DNA of 64,000 bases from Pictodentalium vernedei (lineage: Eukaryota; Mollusca; Scaphopoda; Dentaliida; Dentaliidae): contig CM062294.1 of NCBI GenBank assembly GCA_031216915.1, forward strand, positions 27,776,985-27,840,984, in the 5' to 3' direction. This document shows, piece by piece, positions 1 to 10,954 of this stretch. The notes beneath the pieces were generated by a model. That model saw nothing but the letters and a program-made list of their open reading frames with translations. It was not told the DNA's origin and did not search any database. The number at the start of each line of letters is the position of its first letter. Within the stretch, counting starts at the first letter, position 1. The position numbers and the translations under genes were made by a program.

Positions 1-506
1 TATAGCATGTAAGATATTGAAGGAGTAAGAGACAAAATACTGTAATGTTTTAAGTACTAAAAGGGGGCATAACAGAGTTACCTGCATTTGTCACATGCAC
101 AACGGCAATTACTGATCAACATGTGTGCAAACTTTAAGTTTGAACAATGACGGGCGTATAAAATATCATTCCAGATTTTTTTTTTTCAATTTACTATTCT
201 GAAAGCGAATCTGTCCTGTTCGGTTCATTTTCAGATCCAAGACATTAAATTATTTTGAATCTTTTCACTGGTGCATTCATCCACACTCAGAACGGTGTGC
301 AGTAGTATATTATTTCCGTGGTTCCATAGACCATTTGACTGATGCACGAAACCAACATGAACCTCGAGAAACAACATCAGTTTGTTTAAAGTTTGTTTAT
401 ATGACACACGCACAAATTAGCCACTTAATATGACTTTTTAACCCATCTCCTAACTTGAGTTGCAGACGGCACTTGGAAAAAACATCCTAATTTTACTAAA
501 AATTTT
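1..506. other. Non-coding, no recognised feature
   Basis: AT-rich sequence with no supported gene. A short stretch near 60-75 (aaagggggcataac) recurs near 10,960 and looks like a dispersed repeat. Confidence 0.5.
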
Positions 507-608
507 CATTTTTTGCTTCCAAAACATAGGTTATGACCCCTCATTGGAATGAGCTCACTGAGCTCGTTCCAATGAGGGGTTATAGCCTATGTTTTGGAAG
601 CAAAAATA
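507..608. repeat. Palindromic MITE core, family C subtype M
   Basis: Near-perfect hairpin with ~46 bp arms around a short loop. The arms read inward from gcttccaaaacatagg to cctcattggaatgagct. The same core recurs at 2,742-2,853, 14,680-14,785, 20,741-20,852 and 30,885-31,310. In the 14.7 kb copy it sits inside a TTAA-flanked element, so this is probably the centre of a decayed family C MITE. Confidence 0.75.
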
Positions 609-735
609 TAAAAAAAAATGAATGGCGTTTTTTTTTGTAGGTAAAACATTAATACAATATAACCCAAAATAGGACAGATAACGTAAATTCTCCCTACTGA
701 AATTATGCAAATATGATCCAGTTGTATTTTGTTTA

Positions 736-863
736 GCCAATCAAATTTCGAATGTCCAGTTTTGAAATTGACCAATGAAAGCTCCCAACTCTAATTATGC
801 AAATTATGAAAATGTATTTTGTTCAGCCAATCAAATTGTCTAGTTTTGAAATTGACCAATGAA
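736..863. repeat. Short imperfect direct duplication
   Basis: A segment beginning gccaatcaaatt and ending ttgaccaatgaa occurs twice, about 89 bp apart (736-780 and 825-863). Confidence 0.6.
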
Positions 864-964
864 ATTGACGGAAGGCTTTATTTATCACTGATTAATATGA
901 AAACAAAATATCAAATGTTTTAAAGTGAACAAAACGGACGAGTCATATGATAAATAGAGGATAT

Positions 965-1112
965 CTAGTGTTTTTGAGTGAATACTGAAAATTATCTCAT
1001 GAGTGATCGATACAAATATTTGTTTTTCACGAGTGCTTACGCAAGAAAAAATAACCATTTATCTCGTCACAAGTGAGATAATTTTCGGCATCCACTAAAA
1101 AACACTAGATTT
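965..1112. repeat. Hairpin repeat (unclassified MITE)
   Basis: Inverted repeat: the left arm contains ctagtgtttttgagtg and gaaaattatctca, the right arm tgagataattttc and aaaaacactag. No target duplication was identified. Confidence 0.6.
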
Positions 1113-1272
1113 TCTTTTTATTATGTTTTTTGTAAGAATCTGATAATTCCACTCGTTTCAACATTGAATTGATGCATGGAAGCAAACAGCGCATTGAATC
1201 ATTGATACACGGAAGTGATTTGATTGTTACTCAGAACAGATAGTGTCTTGCGATCTGATTTAGCTGGCGGGT

Positions 1273-1380
1273 TTCTAGTCCAAAAATGGCCTGAAAGCCT
1301 GTAATACATGTTTTTCGTTTGGTAGGTCCTCAAACCAAAAACTTATATTACAGACTTTCAGGCCATGTTTGGACTAGAGG
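1273..1380. repeat. Hairpin repeat related to the one at 15,431-15,546
   Basis: The arms begin tctagtccaaa and end tttggactaga, with agtctgtaatat-like inner arms. The second copy near 15.4 kb, inside a hAT element, has the same layout. Confidence 0.6.
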
Positions 1381-1394
1381 GTTTCATGCATCAA

Positions 1395-1532
1395 TTCAAG
1401 GTGAATATGTGTTGAATTATTGCTGGAAATGATCGGTATCCACTCACAAACAGTAGATTTACTTTTCATTATACGTTTCTAGAACAAATTGATCATTTCC
1501 AGTGATAATTTGACACGTATTCACCTTGAAGT
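1395..1532. repeat. Hairpin repeat (unclassified MITE)
   Basis: The left arm tcaaggtgaatatgtgt...gctggaaatgat pairs with the right arm atcatttccag...acgtattcaccttga. The loop contains tagatttacttttc. Confidence 0.6.
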
Positions 1533-1761
1533 GATGCTTTGAAAGCTGCCATTTTGATTGATACTGTGAAAGTAAAAATTTCTATATCTTCAAAGCGGGG
1601 ATACGATTTCTATGTTTCCGCAATTTCTTCGATAATCTATCGTTTAGGGTATAATAAAAAGAATTTTCATTTCATCTGATTCGATTCAAATTTGGTTCGA
1701 TTTTCGACTAGCTTGGCTAATTCGATCTAACACAGAAATTTCCAATTCGTAGAACCCTATT

Positions 1762-1822
1762 ATGATCCCTTATTGACTGAGCTCATTGAGTTCCTTCAAT
1801 GAGGTGTAATAAGCAATGTTTT
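1762..1822. repeat. Degenerate family C hairpin core
   Basis: A tatgatcccttattgactgagctcattgag-type core, recognisably the same design as 507-608 but with several mismatches. Confidence 0.5.
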
Positions 1823-2029
1823 AAAGTAAATAAATTCAAATTCCTAATTATTCTTGAATTCTTTTTACAAGTGTCATAAACTAGTTTTATTGGGCAAAGA
1901 GTTAAATATTTTCACTGAGTTTTTCCTCAATTAACCGAGTTTGAATGAATTAAAGATCATGGGCAGATAGAAGTCTTGAGAAACCTATGTACTGATGATC
2001 TACAGGGATTCAGTAGCTGGTTAAAATTA

Positions 2030-3024
2030 CCGTATTTACTCTATTGGGACAGCTAAAAATAAATATAGAACCTTAGTGAGCACGCTCACATACCCCACAC
2101 GCCCTGATATTTCAAGCTCTAATCATTTTTTAAAAATAAACATAGATTCTAGGAATACTGCAGAAAACAGTGTTCTGTAGTTTCAACGGTATTGAAAGAA
2201 TTCAAGCAGAGAAAAAGCCTGGAAAACTGTAATTTTGATGAACTTTTCAAAGTCTATGGGGCCGTAATTTTGGTAAAAATCAGTGGAGCAGAACAAAACC
2301 CAAACTTGTTCTGTAGGCCACCATGTTAGACTAACATATCAAAAATCAGCTCAATATCTGGAAGCGTGTATGAAAAAAGTCCGGAAAACTGTAATTTTGA
2401 TGAACTTTTCAAAGTTCAAGGGCCGTAATTTCGGTAAAAATCAGTGGAGCAGAACAAAATGCAAACTTGATCTGTAGGCCACCATGTTAGACTCACATAC
2501 CAAAAATCAGCTCAATATCTGGAAGCGTGTAGAAAAAAAGTCCGGAAAACAAGTAGGACTGACTGACGGACTGACGGATGGACCAGTCGTTGCGTGGGGT
2601 ATAATTATTTTCACAGGTGTCCCAATTCTTAGAAACTGGGGAAAGAACACAGCCTGGTCTTGATTTGATGCTGAATAAAGTTGTGTGTGATTTGTTTTCC
2701 ATCACTATAAACGAAAATCGCTGTCCAATTTTTTTTTTATATTTTCATTTTTTGCTTCCAAAACATAGCTTATGATCCCTCATTGGAACGAGCGTATTGC
2801 ACTCGTTCCAATGAGGGATTATAAGCTATGTTTTGAAAGCAAAAAATGAAAATTGTTAGTTACTCAAGAATTCTTTTTATGAGTGTCGTCTGCTACTAGC
2901 GACGAGCCAACTGGAAACAAATCTCCTGAATGTCCCAAACTTTGGAGCATAAAAAAATATAGTTTTCTGGAAAAAATGTGTGTCCCAAATCATAGAGTGT
3001 CCCAATACATAGAGTAAATACGGT
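2030..3024. mobile_element. Family F non-autonomous element (TIR cgtatttactctat)
   Basis: Terminal inverted repeats read cgtatttactctattggga at the left and the complement tcccaatacatagagtaaatacg at the right. Inside are a ~174 bp direct duplication (about 2,200-2,540) and a family C/M hairpin (2,742-2,853). A second copy at 20,569-21,226 has the same termini and the same internal hairpin in the same place, so the hairpin was present before the copies spread or inserted at a shared site. There is no coding capacity. Confidence 0.7.
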
Positions 3025-3044
3025 AATCATTTAACATAAATATT

Positions 3045-3253
3045 TAATTAACAGGAATTTAGTCACTTTCCTGTATTCTAGAGATAAACAGAGCATTTAT
3101 TCTATCACATCTTGTTTGACAAAGCTCATGGAGCTTTTTCAAGTAAGATGTAACATATTAAATGCAAGAGGTCAAATTGGTCTATAATCAAGGAGAATTC
3201 AGTGATTACAAGGGTAATTTTGTGACATATTACAAGATTTCTTATTCAATTAA
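3045..3253. repeat. Family E fragment
   Basis: Contains the family E centre (cttgtttgacaaagctcatgg) and the flanking cactttcctgtattct segment seen at 14,000-14,382 and 16,911-17,336. The outer inverted repeats are missing. Confidence 0.6.
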
Positions 3254-3389
3254 GGCCTAACTAAAGTTAAAAATCTGTTTCTCAGGCCCTCTCGAATGGT
3301 CGTTTTGACTGCCGCATGCTCTTTTTTTATAACCAGATAACGGCTGACTGATCAAGATCAAAATAGGAAGTCTCAACTAGACATCATAC

Positions 3390-3825
3390 TGAGTTATCCT
3401 TACAAGTTACAATGAAATCGCTTCATAAATATGAACTGTAGACTGTGCTAAAAAAATCTAGGTCAGGTGCTTGTGCAGCCATCATGGTTGACTGAACCCG
3501 ACCAAAAGGGGACTTTCTCATTTAGATATTATATGGAGCCATCTTACCAATTTATAATGAAATTCCTTCATAAATACAACCTGTAGACTGTGCTAAAGGT
3601 TTATGGGTGTCGGGCCCAAGCAGTCATCACAGCAGACTGGTCGCGACCAAAAGGGGATGTTCTCATCTAGACATGACCTCGAACCTGCATATGAAATTTC
3701 ATAATGATCGGACAAGAACTATGGGGTGTAGCCTGTGCTGAAGAAAATGTGAACACACTTACAGACTCACATACTTCCGCACAAATGATGGCAATAGCTT
3801 ATCTTGAATTTGTCAAGTTAAGCTA
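3390..3825 (+). mobile_element. Helentron-like element, 3' part with core repeats
   Basis: About three degenerate ~144 bp core units (ttacaatgaaatccttcataaat...ctgtagactgtgctaaa) are followed by a conserved 3' tail that ends in the stem-loop tagcttatcttga...tcaagttaagcta. The tail matches the ends of the elements at 8,887 and 36,336. The 5' end is missing. Confidence 0.6.
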
Positions 3826-3833
3826 AAAAAATA

Positions 3834-4377
3834 ATGAAAGTGTCAATGACACTGTAGCTCAACTTGTTAAGACATGTACATGTATAGTATGTGACACAGC
3901 AATGACAAACATCTAGGTAATGACCTGATAACAAAGGTAGATGTAAAGTATTGTAACGATTTGTACATAAATACTGACCATAGCCTGTAACAAATGTATA
4001 GGTAAAGTATTGTAAAGGTGGGTAACAGTCAGATGCTAAACTAGGAATGAAATCTTTGTGTCCCAGAGTGGGTCTGACTGAACCCCAAAATATTTGTTCT
4101 CATAGCACAGTGATAACAAAGGTACCCCAAAACACACTCGTTCCTGTCCCAAGGTGAAGACAAAGGTACCCAAGAAGTTTTGTGAAGATTAGTTCATAAA
4201 TACGAGCTGTATAAAGTTGTTACAAAAAACTGGTTGGACCTAATTTTGGTACAAAATGGCCACTGGCAGCCATCTTGAATTTTGGACCGCACACAGAAAC
4301 ACTCGTTCTTGTCCCAAGGTGATAACAAAGGTACCCAAATTACAATTTGAACAATATTCTTTCATTTTGAAAAAATA
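3834..4377 (+). mobile_element. Helentron-like 5' end fragment and degenerate sequence
   Basis: Begins tgaaagtgtcaatgacactgtagct, the same 5' end as the elements at 7,324 and 33,036, directly after the end of the preceding element. The rest is a degenerate region with repeated gataacaaaggtaccc. Confidence 0.45.
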
Positions 4378-4600
4378 TTGTTTGTTTGTTTGTTGGTGGT
4401 TAACGTCACATATTTATGCACCAGGGCTAATCGTGACACAACATGGAGATGAAGTCAAGTTTAGTCAATCGTTGATCTATATGTTGCCCATTTTAGAGGA
4501 CTTTCACCCCAAGCATTGGTGACTGGGTCCTATTTTACTAGTAAAGCGGAACTGGTTTACCACAGTAAACAAGTGCTGCTTACTTCCCGGGGTTCCCACG
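4378..4600. repeat. SINE-like fragment
   Basis: Contains ggtggttaacgtcacatatttatgca followed by aagcattggtgactggg. The same segment is present inverted at 10,548-10,720. The gtcacatatttatgca motif resembles the 3' body of the SINEs described below. Confidence 0.5.
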
Positions 4601-5657
4601 GGGATGAAAAAATATTAAGTCATCGTACTCGCACTAACCCTTGAAAACAAAGATACATGATAATAGTATAATCCATTACAAACATTTCAAAAAATAATTC
4701 AAAAGAAAAATTTTTTCGAAAAAATTTCAAGATGAGCCCAAGTTCCCATTGGGAACGATGAGCCAAATGGATCCCAAAAAAGCCTAAGTGAGGACAAAAA
4801 TTTTAAAACATATCTAAAAATTAATGTTACACTTACGGACAATATTAATGTATCTGGCTATAAACAAAACCTTATAGAAGACAAGGAATCACTGTCAGAA
4901 GTAACCGTTGTCAACGTAAATAAAAGTGAATAAAAACCAGAAACAAGACTCCAGGCACTGAAAATATGGCCCGAAATCAGTAACCAATTTTAAACACTAC
5001 CCAATGTAGAACAGAGGCTTCCAGAAAAGAAACTGCGGTGTATCGGATGGTAGATGCATTACCAAAACGCCTAACCACCCTAGGGTGAGGACGTAACCAT
5101 GGGGAAAAACAGAATAAACATTCTGTTACCAAGCCAAAACTCCCAAGAAATTTCAGTAAAAAAATTACAAAAATTATGCCAAAAGCATGGGAGAATAGCA
5201 AGGGGGTATCAAGGAAAGGGAGAGAGGAAACACTGAACAAACAATTCAAATTTCATAGCAAGAATGAAAACATCAGGCCCATGCCCCGAAATTAGGGAAC
5301 ATGAAATAATTTTGCATAAAAATTATAAGTTACAGCCCTGAACACATCCTTCCACTGTTCCTTCCTCTCATCCTTTTATTTCATCCTTAGATCCACCATT
5401 TCTTTCATGATTATGTGTCTGGCATCATTTTAACTGAGATTATAAGCACAGATATCAGTGAGATGTTACTGATTGAAAGAATGAGGATTTTGCGCCAATT
5501 TCGGTACTAACGTGACACTGTGCATGCGCAGTGGATAAAAGTATGGAGGACCACATAGGACATTGATTTTTTGGATATTGATGCAAATTTTGGGGATTGG
5601 GGGGGGGGGGGGGCAAAATTTGTGTTTGGCCCTAGAATTTTAAGAGTTAGCACCAGC
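4601..5657. other. Non-coding, no recognised feature
   Basis: No gene or clear repeat structure was identified. It holds a G homopolymer at about 5,599-5,612, which is a likely assembly-difficult site. Confidence 0.4.
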
Positions 5658-5659
5658 TA

Positions 5660-5973
5660 CAGTTAAAACTAGAAGTCCTGTCACGAACTGTGCGCTTATC
5701 TAGGCTTAAATGCGTGGAGGAATTGCGCGCATTTGCCATATCGAATGGCATCCAAAGCACGGCAGCTTCCCCTGGTAACTCATAACAAACACAAGCAATG
5801 TTTCTGCCAATGGACATCCGGGTTACCTGGAGGTCCATTGGCTGAAACATTGCTTGTGCACAGGCCATATGTACAGAATTCGATATCCTTACTATGGTAA
5901 TAACGCGTAGATTAACAGGCAGATCGACGTACTATTTGTGCGCATTTCGTGACAGGACTTCTAGTTTTAACTG
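5660..5973. mobile_element. Family A palindromic MITE (copy 1)
   Basis: A 314 bp hairpin with ends cagttaaaactagaagtcctg and its complement, flanked by TA on both sides, as expected for Tc1/mariner-type MITEs. The centre carries a second strong palindrome, aatggac(a/c)tccgggttacc...ggaggtccattgg. Confidence 0.85.
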
Positions 5974-5981
5974 TAAGTCTA

Positions 5982-6295
5982 CAGTTAAAACTAGAAGTCC
6001 TGTCATGAAATGTGTGCCTATCTAGGCTTAATTGCTCGTAGAGATTGCGCGCAATCGCCATATCGAATGGCATCCAACGCACGGCAGGTTCTCCTGGTTA
6101 CTCACAGCAAGCACAGGCAATGTTTCTGCCAATGGACCTCCAGCTTACCCGGAGGTCCATTGGCTGAAACACTGCCTGTGCACAGGCCATATGCACAGAT
6201 TTTGATAGCCTTACTGTGGCCCTAACGCGTAGATTAACGCGCAAATCGACGTGCTATTTGTGCGCATTTCATGATAGGGCTTCTAGTTTTTACTG
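5982..6295. mobile_element. Family A palindromic MITE (copy 2)
   Basis: Same structure as copy 1 and in direct succession; only TAAGTCTA lies between the two. Its ends are cagttaaaactag and ctagtttttactg, with TA on each side. Confidence 0.85.
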
Positions 6296-6502
6296 TAGGT
6301 CATTGGTACAGTATAAAAATATGACTGTCTAAAACAATTAACTGAATTTATTTCTTCACAACTATCAGAACTATTTACCATAGAAAGCCCTTTCAAGTGA
6401 TGGGACTGGACATTGAAGTTTACACAAGAAGGTGGTCACCCTGGCCGATTTTTGTAACTTATTCCAAATTTTAGTGCTCGAGGCTAACATGGATTGCGTG
6501 AA

Positions 6503-7127
6503 GATTTATTTATTTATTTACTGGTGTTTAAGGTCACATACAGTACGTGGAGAGTGGATTGTAACTAAATCACCTGCAGAGTGGAGTTATCACCCAAGCT
6601 ATAACTTTCAAATTTTGTACATATCGACAAAAAACACAAACAATGTTTCAACCAATGGACCTCCGGGTTAACCCGGAGGTCCATTGGCTGAAACTTTGCT
6701 TGTGCTGGTTATGCTTTGCAACAAATTTGCAATTATTGCTTGGGTGGAATCTCCACTCTGTGGGTGATTTAGTGATAATACACTCTCCACGTACTGTACT
6801 TATGTGCAATGGCTAATCGTGACTGTGACAGTTTTACGGGTGGAGGAAGCCAGAATACCCAGGGAGAACCAGTGCGCATCAACAAGCAAATGTCAGCTCC
6901 TCAATATTCTGTGTTCAAGCTCCGCTCAAGCAGGGTTACAGTACAGTGGTTGAAGACATGTGCACCATCGGTGTCCAGAATGCCTTAGTACACGGCATCG
7001 TCATATAGGCAACTGGGATAAAGTGCTGTGCCCAAGGACACAACATGGGTCGTCCCGGATGGGAATCGAACTCGGGGCCTCTAGCATTGAGGTCCAACAG
7101 TCTATCACTGAACCACTGCGCTCCCCT
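6503..7127 (-). mobile_element. SINE with second tRNA-type head, split by a family D MITE
   Basis: Read on the minus strand, the head (7,127 downwards) has a tRNA-like A box (agtggttcagtgatag) and B box (gagttcgattccc). The common body (ttgtgtccttgggca...) and 3' end (ggttaccttaaacaccag plus AAAT-type tail) follow. The family D MITE 6,541-6,796 splits the body at a TA. The head differs from the copies at 9.2 and 24.8 kb. Confidence 0.75.
6541..6796. mobile_element. Family D palindromic MITE (copy 1), inserted in a SINE
   Basis: A 256 bp hairpin with ends cagtacgtggagagtg and cactctccacgtactg. The flanks are ggtcacaTA and TActtatg; the intact SINE at 9.2 kb reads ggtcacatacttatg, so the insertion duplicated TA. 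The centre (ccaatggacctccggg...ccattggctgaaac) is the same as in family A. Confidence 0.85.
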
Positions 7128-7323
7128 CTAAGAAGAGAGAATGATAATACTGTTTAGGTACCGCAATAATTCTCGTGAATGTACAGGTCTTTAAATTCAT
7201 TTATTTTGGTCACACCCTTTTTCCCTAATTTGGGCACAGTAAAACTAGAAACAATAGCCTTATCCTCTTGTTTTACTGCCATGCCTTTCCTCAGGTTTCT
7301 ATGGTCAGGCCTGGCATTGTTGA

Positions 7324-8887
7324 TGAAAGTGTCAATGACACTATAGCTTAACTTGTCTGTGTGTTGTGTTTGATGGAAAGGATAATGTTCAATGTTTATG
7401 AAAGGATTATGAAATAAGACAAGAATTTTGATAACTGGGCATATGTTAATTTCTGTTCCCTGTATGCTGTTTTTAAGAACAATAATACGAGGTGTAGACT
7501 GTACTAAAGAACTGAGTGCAGGGTTAATGTGGCCCCCACAGTTAATGTACGTGGCTCTCACAGTTAATGTATGTCATTATTCCAAAACGAGTCATCCTAT
7601 CAGGTTACAATGAAAATCCCTTCATAAATATGGCCTGTAGACTGTGCTAAAGGTTTTTGGGCTTCAGGCCTGTGTCGCCATCACAATTGACTGATTGCAA
7701 CTAAAAGGAGACGTCCTCATCTCGACATTATACTGAGTTATTCTACTAAGTTACAACGAAATCCCTTCACAAATACAACCTGTAGTCTCTACTAAAGTTT
7801 TTCGGGTTTTGGCTTGGACAGCCATCATGGTTAAATGATCACGACCAAAAGGGGGCGTTCTCATCTGGGCATTATCTGGAGTGATCCTATGTAGTTACAA
7901 TGAAATCCCTTCATAAATATGGCCTGTAGACTGTGCTACAGGTTTTCAGGCTTCAGGCTCCTGTATCCATCACAGCTGACAAATCACGACCAAAAGGGGA
8001 TGTCATCATCTAGGCATTATATGGAGTCAACCTAACAAGTTACAATGAAATCCCTCCATAAATACGACCTATAGACTATGCAAAAGGTTTTCGGGTTTTG
8101 AGCTCGGGCAGCCATCACGGCTAAATGAACGCGACCAAAAGAAGACGTTCTCATCTAGACATTACCAGGAGTGATCCTACAAAATTACAATGAAATTTCT
8201 TCGTAAATGTGACCTGTAGACTGTGCTAAAGGTTTTTGGACTTTGGGCCTCTGTGGCTGTCACAGTTGACCAATTGTGTCCAAAAGGGGACGTTCTCATC
8301 TAGACATCATATGAAGTCAACCTACCAAGTTACAATGAAATCCCTCCATAAATATGACCTATAGACAGTGCTAAAGATTTTGGGGTTTTGGGCTTGGGCA
8401 GTTGTCACGGTTGACAGATCGCGCCCAAAATGGGGAAGTCCTCATCTAGACATCATACAGAGTCATCCTACCAAGTTACAATGAAATCCTTCCATATTAA
8501 AGACTTTGCTAAAAGGTTTGGGTTTTCAGGATTGGGCAGCCATCATGGTTGACAGATCATGACCAAAAGGGGACGTTCTCAACTAGACATTATACAGAGG
8601 CATCTTACCAAGTTACAATGAAATCCCTTCATAAATACGACCTGTAGACTGTGCTAAAGGTTTTGGAGTTTTGGGCTCGGGCAGCCATTACGATTGACCG
8701 ATCGCGACCAAAAAGTGACGTTCTCATCTTGACATGGCCCCAAACCAGCATAGGAAATTTTGTGATGATCAGACAAGAACTACGGGGTGTAGCCTATGCT
8801 GAAGAAAAATGTGAACAGAGTCACAGACTAACAGACTTTCGCACACATGATGGCAATAGCTTATCTTGACTTTGTCAAGTTGATCTA
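7324..8887 (+). mobile_element. Helentron-like non-autonomous element with tandem core (copy 2)
   Basis: The 5' end, tgaaagtgtcaatgacactatagcttaacttg, contains the palindrome gtgtcaatgacac. A ~270 bp unique left part is followed from about 7,600 by about eight ~144 bp core units (aagttacaatgaaatccc...ctgtagactgtgctaaaggtttt...catcta(g)acat). The conserved 3' tail ends in a stem-loop (tagcttatcttgac/gtcaagtt). The 5' agcttaacttg is complementary to the 3' caagttaagct of sister copies, an arrangement described for Helentron-derived elements (HINE, bivalve pearl). There is no Rep/helicase gene. Confidence 0.65.
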
Positions 8888-9204
8888 AAAATGCAGGTGG
8901 GCTAAAAATCACTCTCTTCACATGGACTAGGGCAGCAATTAGCTCTTCTCAAGCTTACATAAGCTAAAAGCGGCAAAATGAAGTTGTACTATTAATGAAT
9001 TCTGCCAAGTGGGTTTTGTACATTTTATTTGACTAACAAGGTAGTTTCTGCAAGATGGCTACACTGCTCCTCCCACACCTCTGGTCCTTAGCAAGGCCCA
9101 GAGATGTGGGAGGGCAGTCAGGCTCTCTCGCTCTCGCAGAGACCATTAACATAGCAGAGATCTGAAAACCTGTGGGTTTTAGGAATAGGCTGTTGTGGTA
9201 ATCA
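8888..9204. other. Non-coding; one short hairpin
   Basis: No gene. A short inverted repeat lies at about 9,068-9,113 (cctcccacacctctgg/ccagagatgtgggagg). Confidence 0.5.
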
Positions 9205-9216
9205 TTATTTTGTAAG

Positions 9217-9588
9217 TATTTATTTATTTATTGGTGTTTAAGGTCACATACTTATGCACAATGGCTAATCGTGACCGTGACAGTTTTACGGGTGGAGGAA
9301 GCCGGAGTACCCGGAGAGAACCACCGAGCAACGACGAGCAGCTGTCAGCTCTCCAACATCGTAACTCTGAACTCTGCACCGCAGCACAGACAGGGTTAGA
9401 TTGGTTGAAGACATGCGCACCGTCGACGTGCAGTACGCCTCAGTACACAGCGTCATCGTGCCCCCATGTAGGCAATCGGGGTGAAGTGTCTTGCCCAAGG
9501 ACACAACGCGGTTGCCGCAGGTGGGATTTGAACCGAGGACCTCTCGGCTTGCAGCCTGCACCTCTACCAACTGAGCCACCGCGCCCCC
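9217..9588 (-). mobile_element. tRNA-head SINE, full length
   Basis: The minus-strand copy starts at 9,588 with ggggcgcggtggctcagttgg (A box) and ggttcaaatcccacc (B box). It continues through the common body (ttgggcaagacacttcacc...) and the 3' part (acccgtaaaactgtcacgg...), then ends in an AATA-type tail. The flanks are a perfect 12 bp target duplication, ttattttgtaag, at 9,205-9,216 and 9,589-9,600. Long open frames across it are repeat-derived, not genes. Confidence 0.92.
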
Positions 9589-9849
9589 TTATTTTGTAAG
9601 GCTAGGAGGGCTATTTTCCTCCCTCCTCTATTTTTTTTAAGGCGAGCGAATAAATCGGTCTCCTGAAAATGCCGGGCATGTATGGTCATATTAATATAGA
9701 AGTTATTCTCAAATGTAGAAGAGACACAGAGAATATATTTTTCTTGATGTCTTCACACCCTCTCTAATTTGGGCATACCTGTAAAAGGTGTAAAATTGGG
9801 GTAATGTAAAGGCCTGGTGAAGTACCCACAATATTTTTTATTCTCTTAA

Positions 9850-10091
9850 CTGGTAGAGTGCTAGGAGCCACTATCAGGGCTTTAATATGAAGAGCAGGTA
9901 CCCCAGCCTAAAGGTGTCATATTCTGTGGATGTGCTTCTGATTATCTTAGAAGTGAAATTACTTAGTCTATATGGGTTTGCTTTGTTACAATTTATGGGA
10001 GAGTGCCTCTTGGCACTCTCCCATAAATTGTAACAAGGCAAAGATGCAAAAACCAATTTTTATGACCAAAAATAACTTAGCACTCTACCGG
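9850..10091. mobile_element. Family B MITE (copy 1), TTAA-flanked
   Basis: Ends are ctggtagagtgctag and the complementary agcactctaccgg, with TTAA directly outside both. The inner hairpin is ttgttacaatttatgggagag / ctctcccataaattgtaac. TTAA flanks suggest a piggyBac-type mobiliser. Confidence 0.75.
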
Positions 10092-10547
10092 TTAATACTG
10101 CCTACTCTGTAGGCTAGATCAGCAAGATATGAACAGAATAGTCATCAAGGACTGGTAGTATTCCACAGTGATGTCCACGCATCCATCTACCAGGTAATAA
10201 AAATCATAATCAGCAAAATTAATAATAATAATAATAATAGTAATACCCGGTACTTCATTAATTAAATTTTTGATGATTAGGCCAAGTAAAAAAAATGAAT
10301 TGATTCTCGGGCAATTTTTTTTTTTCAAAATCAGTGAGGGAGGGAGGATTTTATTTTTATTTTTTTCGTGTAAAGGGTTCAGTATACTCAATAAATGTTT
10401 TTGCTGTCTTTCCACTTGAAAAAGAGAAAAGGTTGTATTTTAGTGTGATTATAGTGTACCTTTTATAACTAACTGCGTAACAACAGCTAAAAGGATTTGT
10501 ATTTTATTATTCTTTTTAATGGTATACATCTGTCAAACATGATCCAT
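10092..10547. other. Non-coding with (AAT)n microsatellite
   Basis: An AAT trinucleotide run lies at about 10,221-10,245. No gene is supported; open frames here are AT-rich noise. Confidence 0.5.
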
Positions 10548-10720
10548 TAGAATAGGCCCCAGTAACCAATGCTTGGGGTAGGAGTTATTTAAAATGGGAA
10601 ACATGGCTTTAAATGATTGGTTAAACTTGAGTTTATATCGGTGTTGCGGCCATTATTAGCCATTGTGCAGACATATATGACCTTAAACACCAGCAAATAA
10701 ATAAATAATTAAATCATGAT
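10548..10720. repeat. SINE-like fragment, inverted counterpart of 4,378-4,600
   Basis: Contains cagtaaccaatgcttgggg and ends attgtgcagacatatatgacc followed by ttaaacaccagcaaataaataaat, the same 3' end and tail as the SINE family. Confidence 0.6.
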
Positions 10721-10736
10721 CCAGTATATCAGAATT

Positions 10737-10797
10737 TGCCTTGGTACAGTTTATGGGAGAGTGCCTCTGGGCACTCTCCCATAAATTGCAACAAGAA
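10737..10797. repeat. Family B central hairpin
   Basis: Hairpin tggtacagtttatgggagag / ctctcccataaattgcaac without the outer family B ends. Confidence 0.65.
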
Positions 10798-10954
10798 AAT
10801 ACAATTTACTGCAAACACAGCTAAATAATTATGTTGAGAAATGTGAAAAAATGACCATTCCAAGTTTTGACAAATTCTTAAAACTTAGATGTGAGTTTTC
10901 CATGGAAGACGTGTGTCGCTTGCACTATATTTTAACATTTCAGACAGAATTCTA

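Noticed and set aside
5599..5612. G and C homopolymers (also 12,779-12,801, 22,159-22,179, 28,877-28,893) as functional G-quadruplexes
   Set aside because: Single long runs at variable places inside repeats; more likely slippage or assembly artefacts.
7154..7561. 135-codon minus-strand ORF
   Set aside because: Lies in the 5' unique part of a Helentron-like element; the sister element at 33 kb does not preserve it.
9500..9588. tRNA gene
   Set aside because: A and B boxes are clear, but the cloverleaf is degenerate and it continues into the SINE body with target duplications; it is a SINE head.
9231..9599. ORFs of 100-150 codons on both strands at 9.2 and 24.8 kb
   Set aside because: They lie entirely within tRNA-derived SINEs and are shared by all copies; not protein genes.
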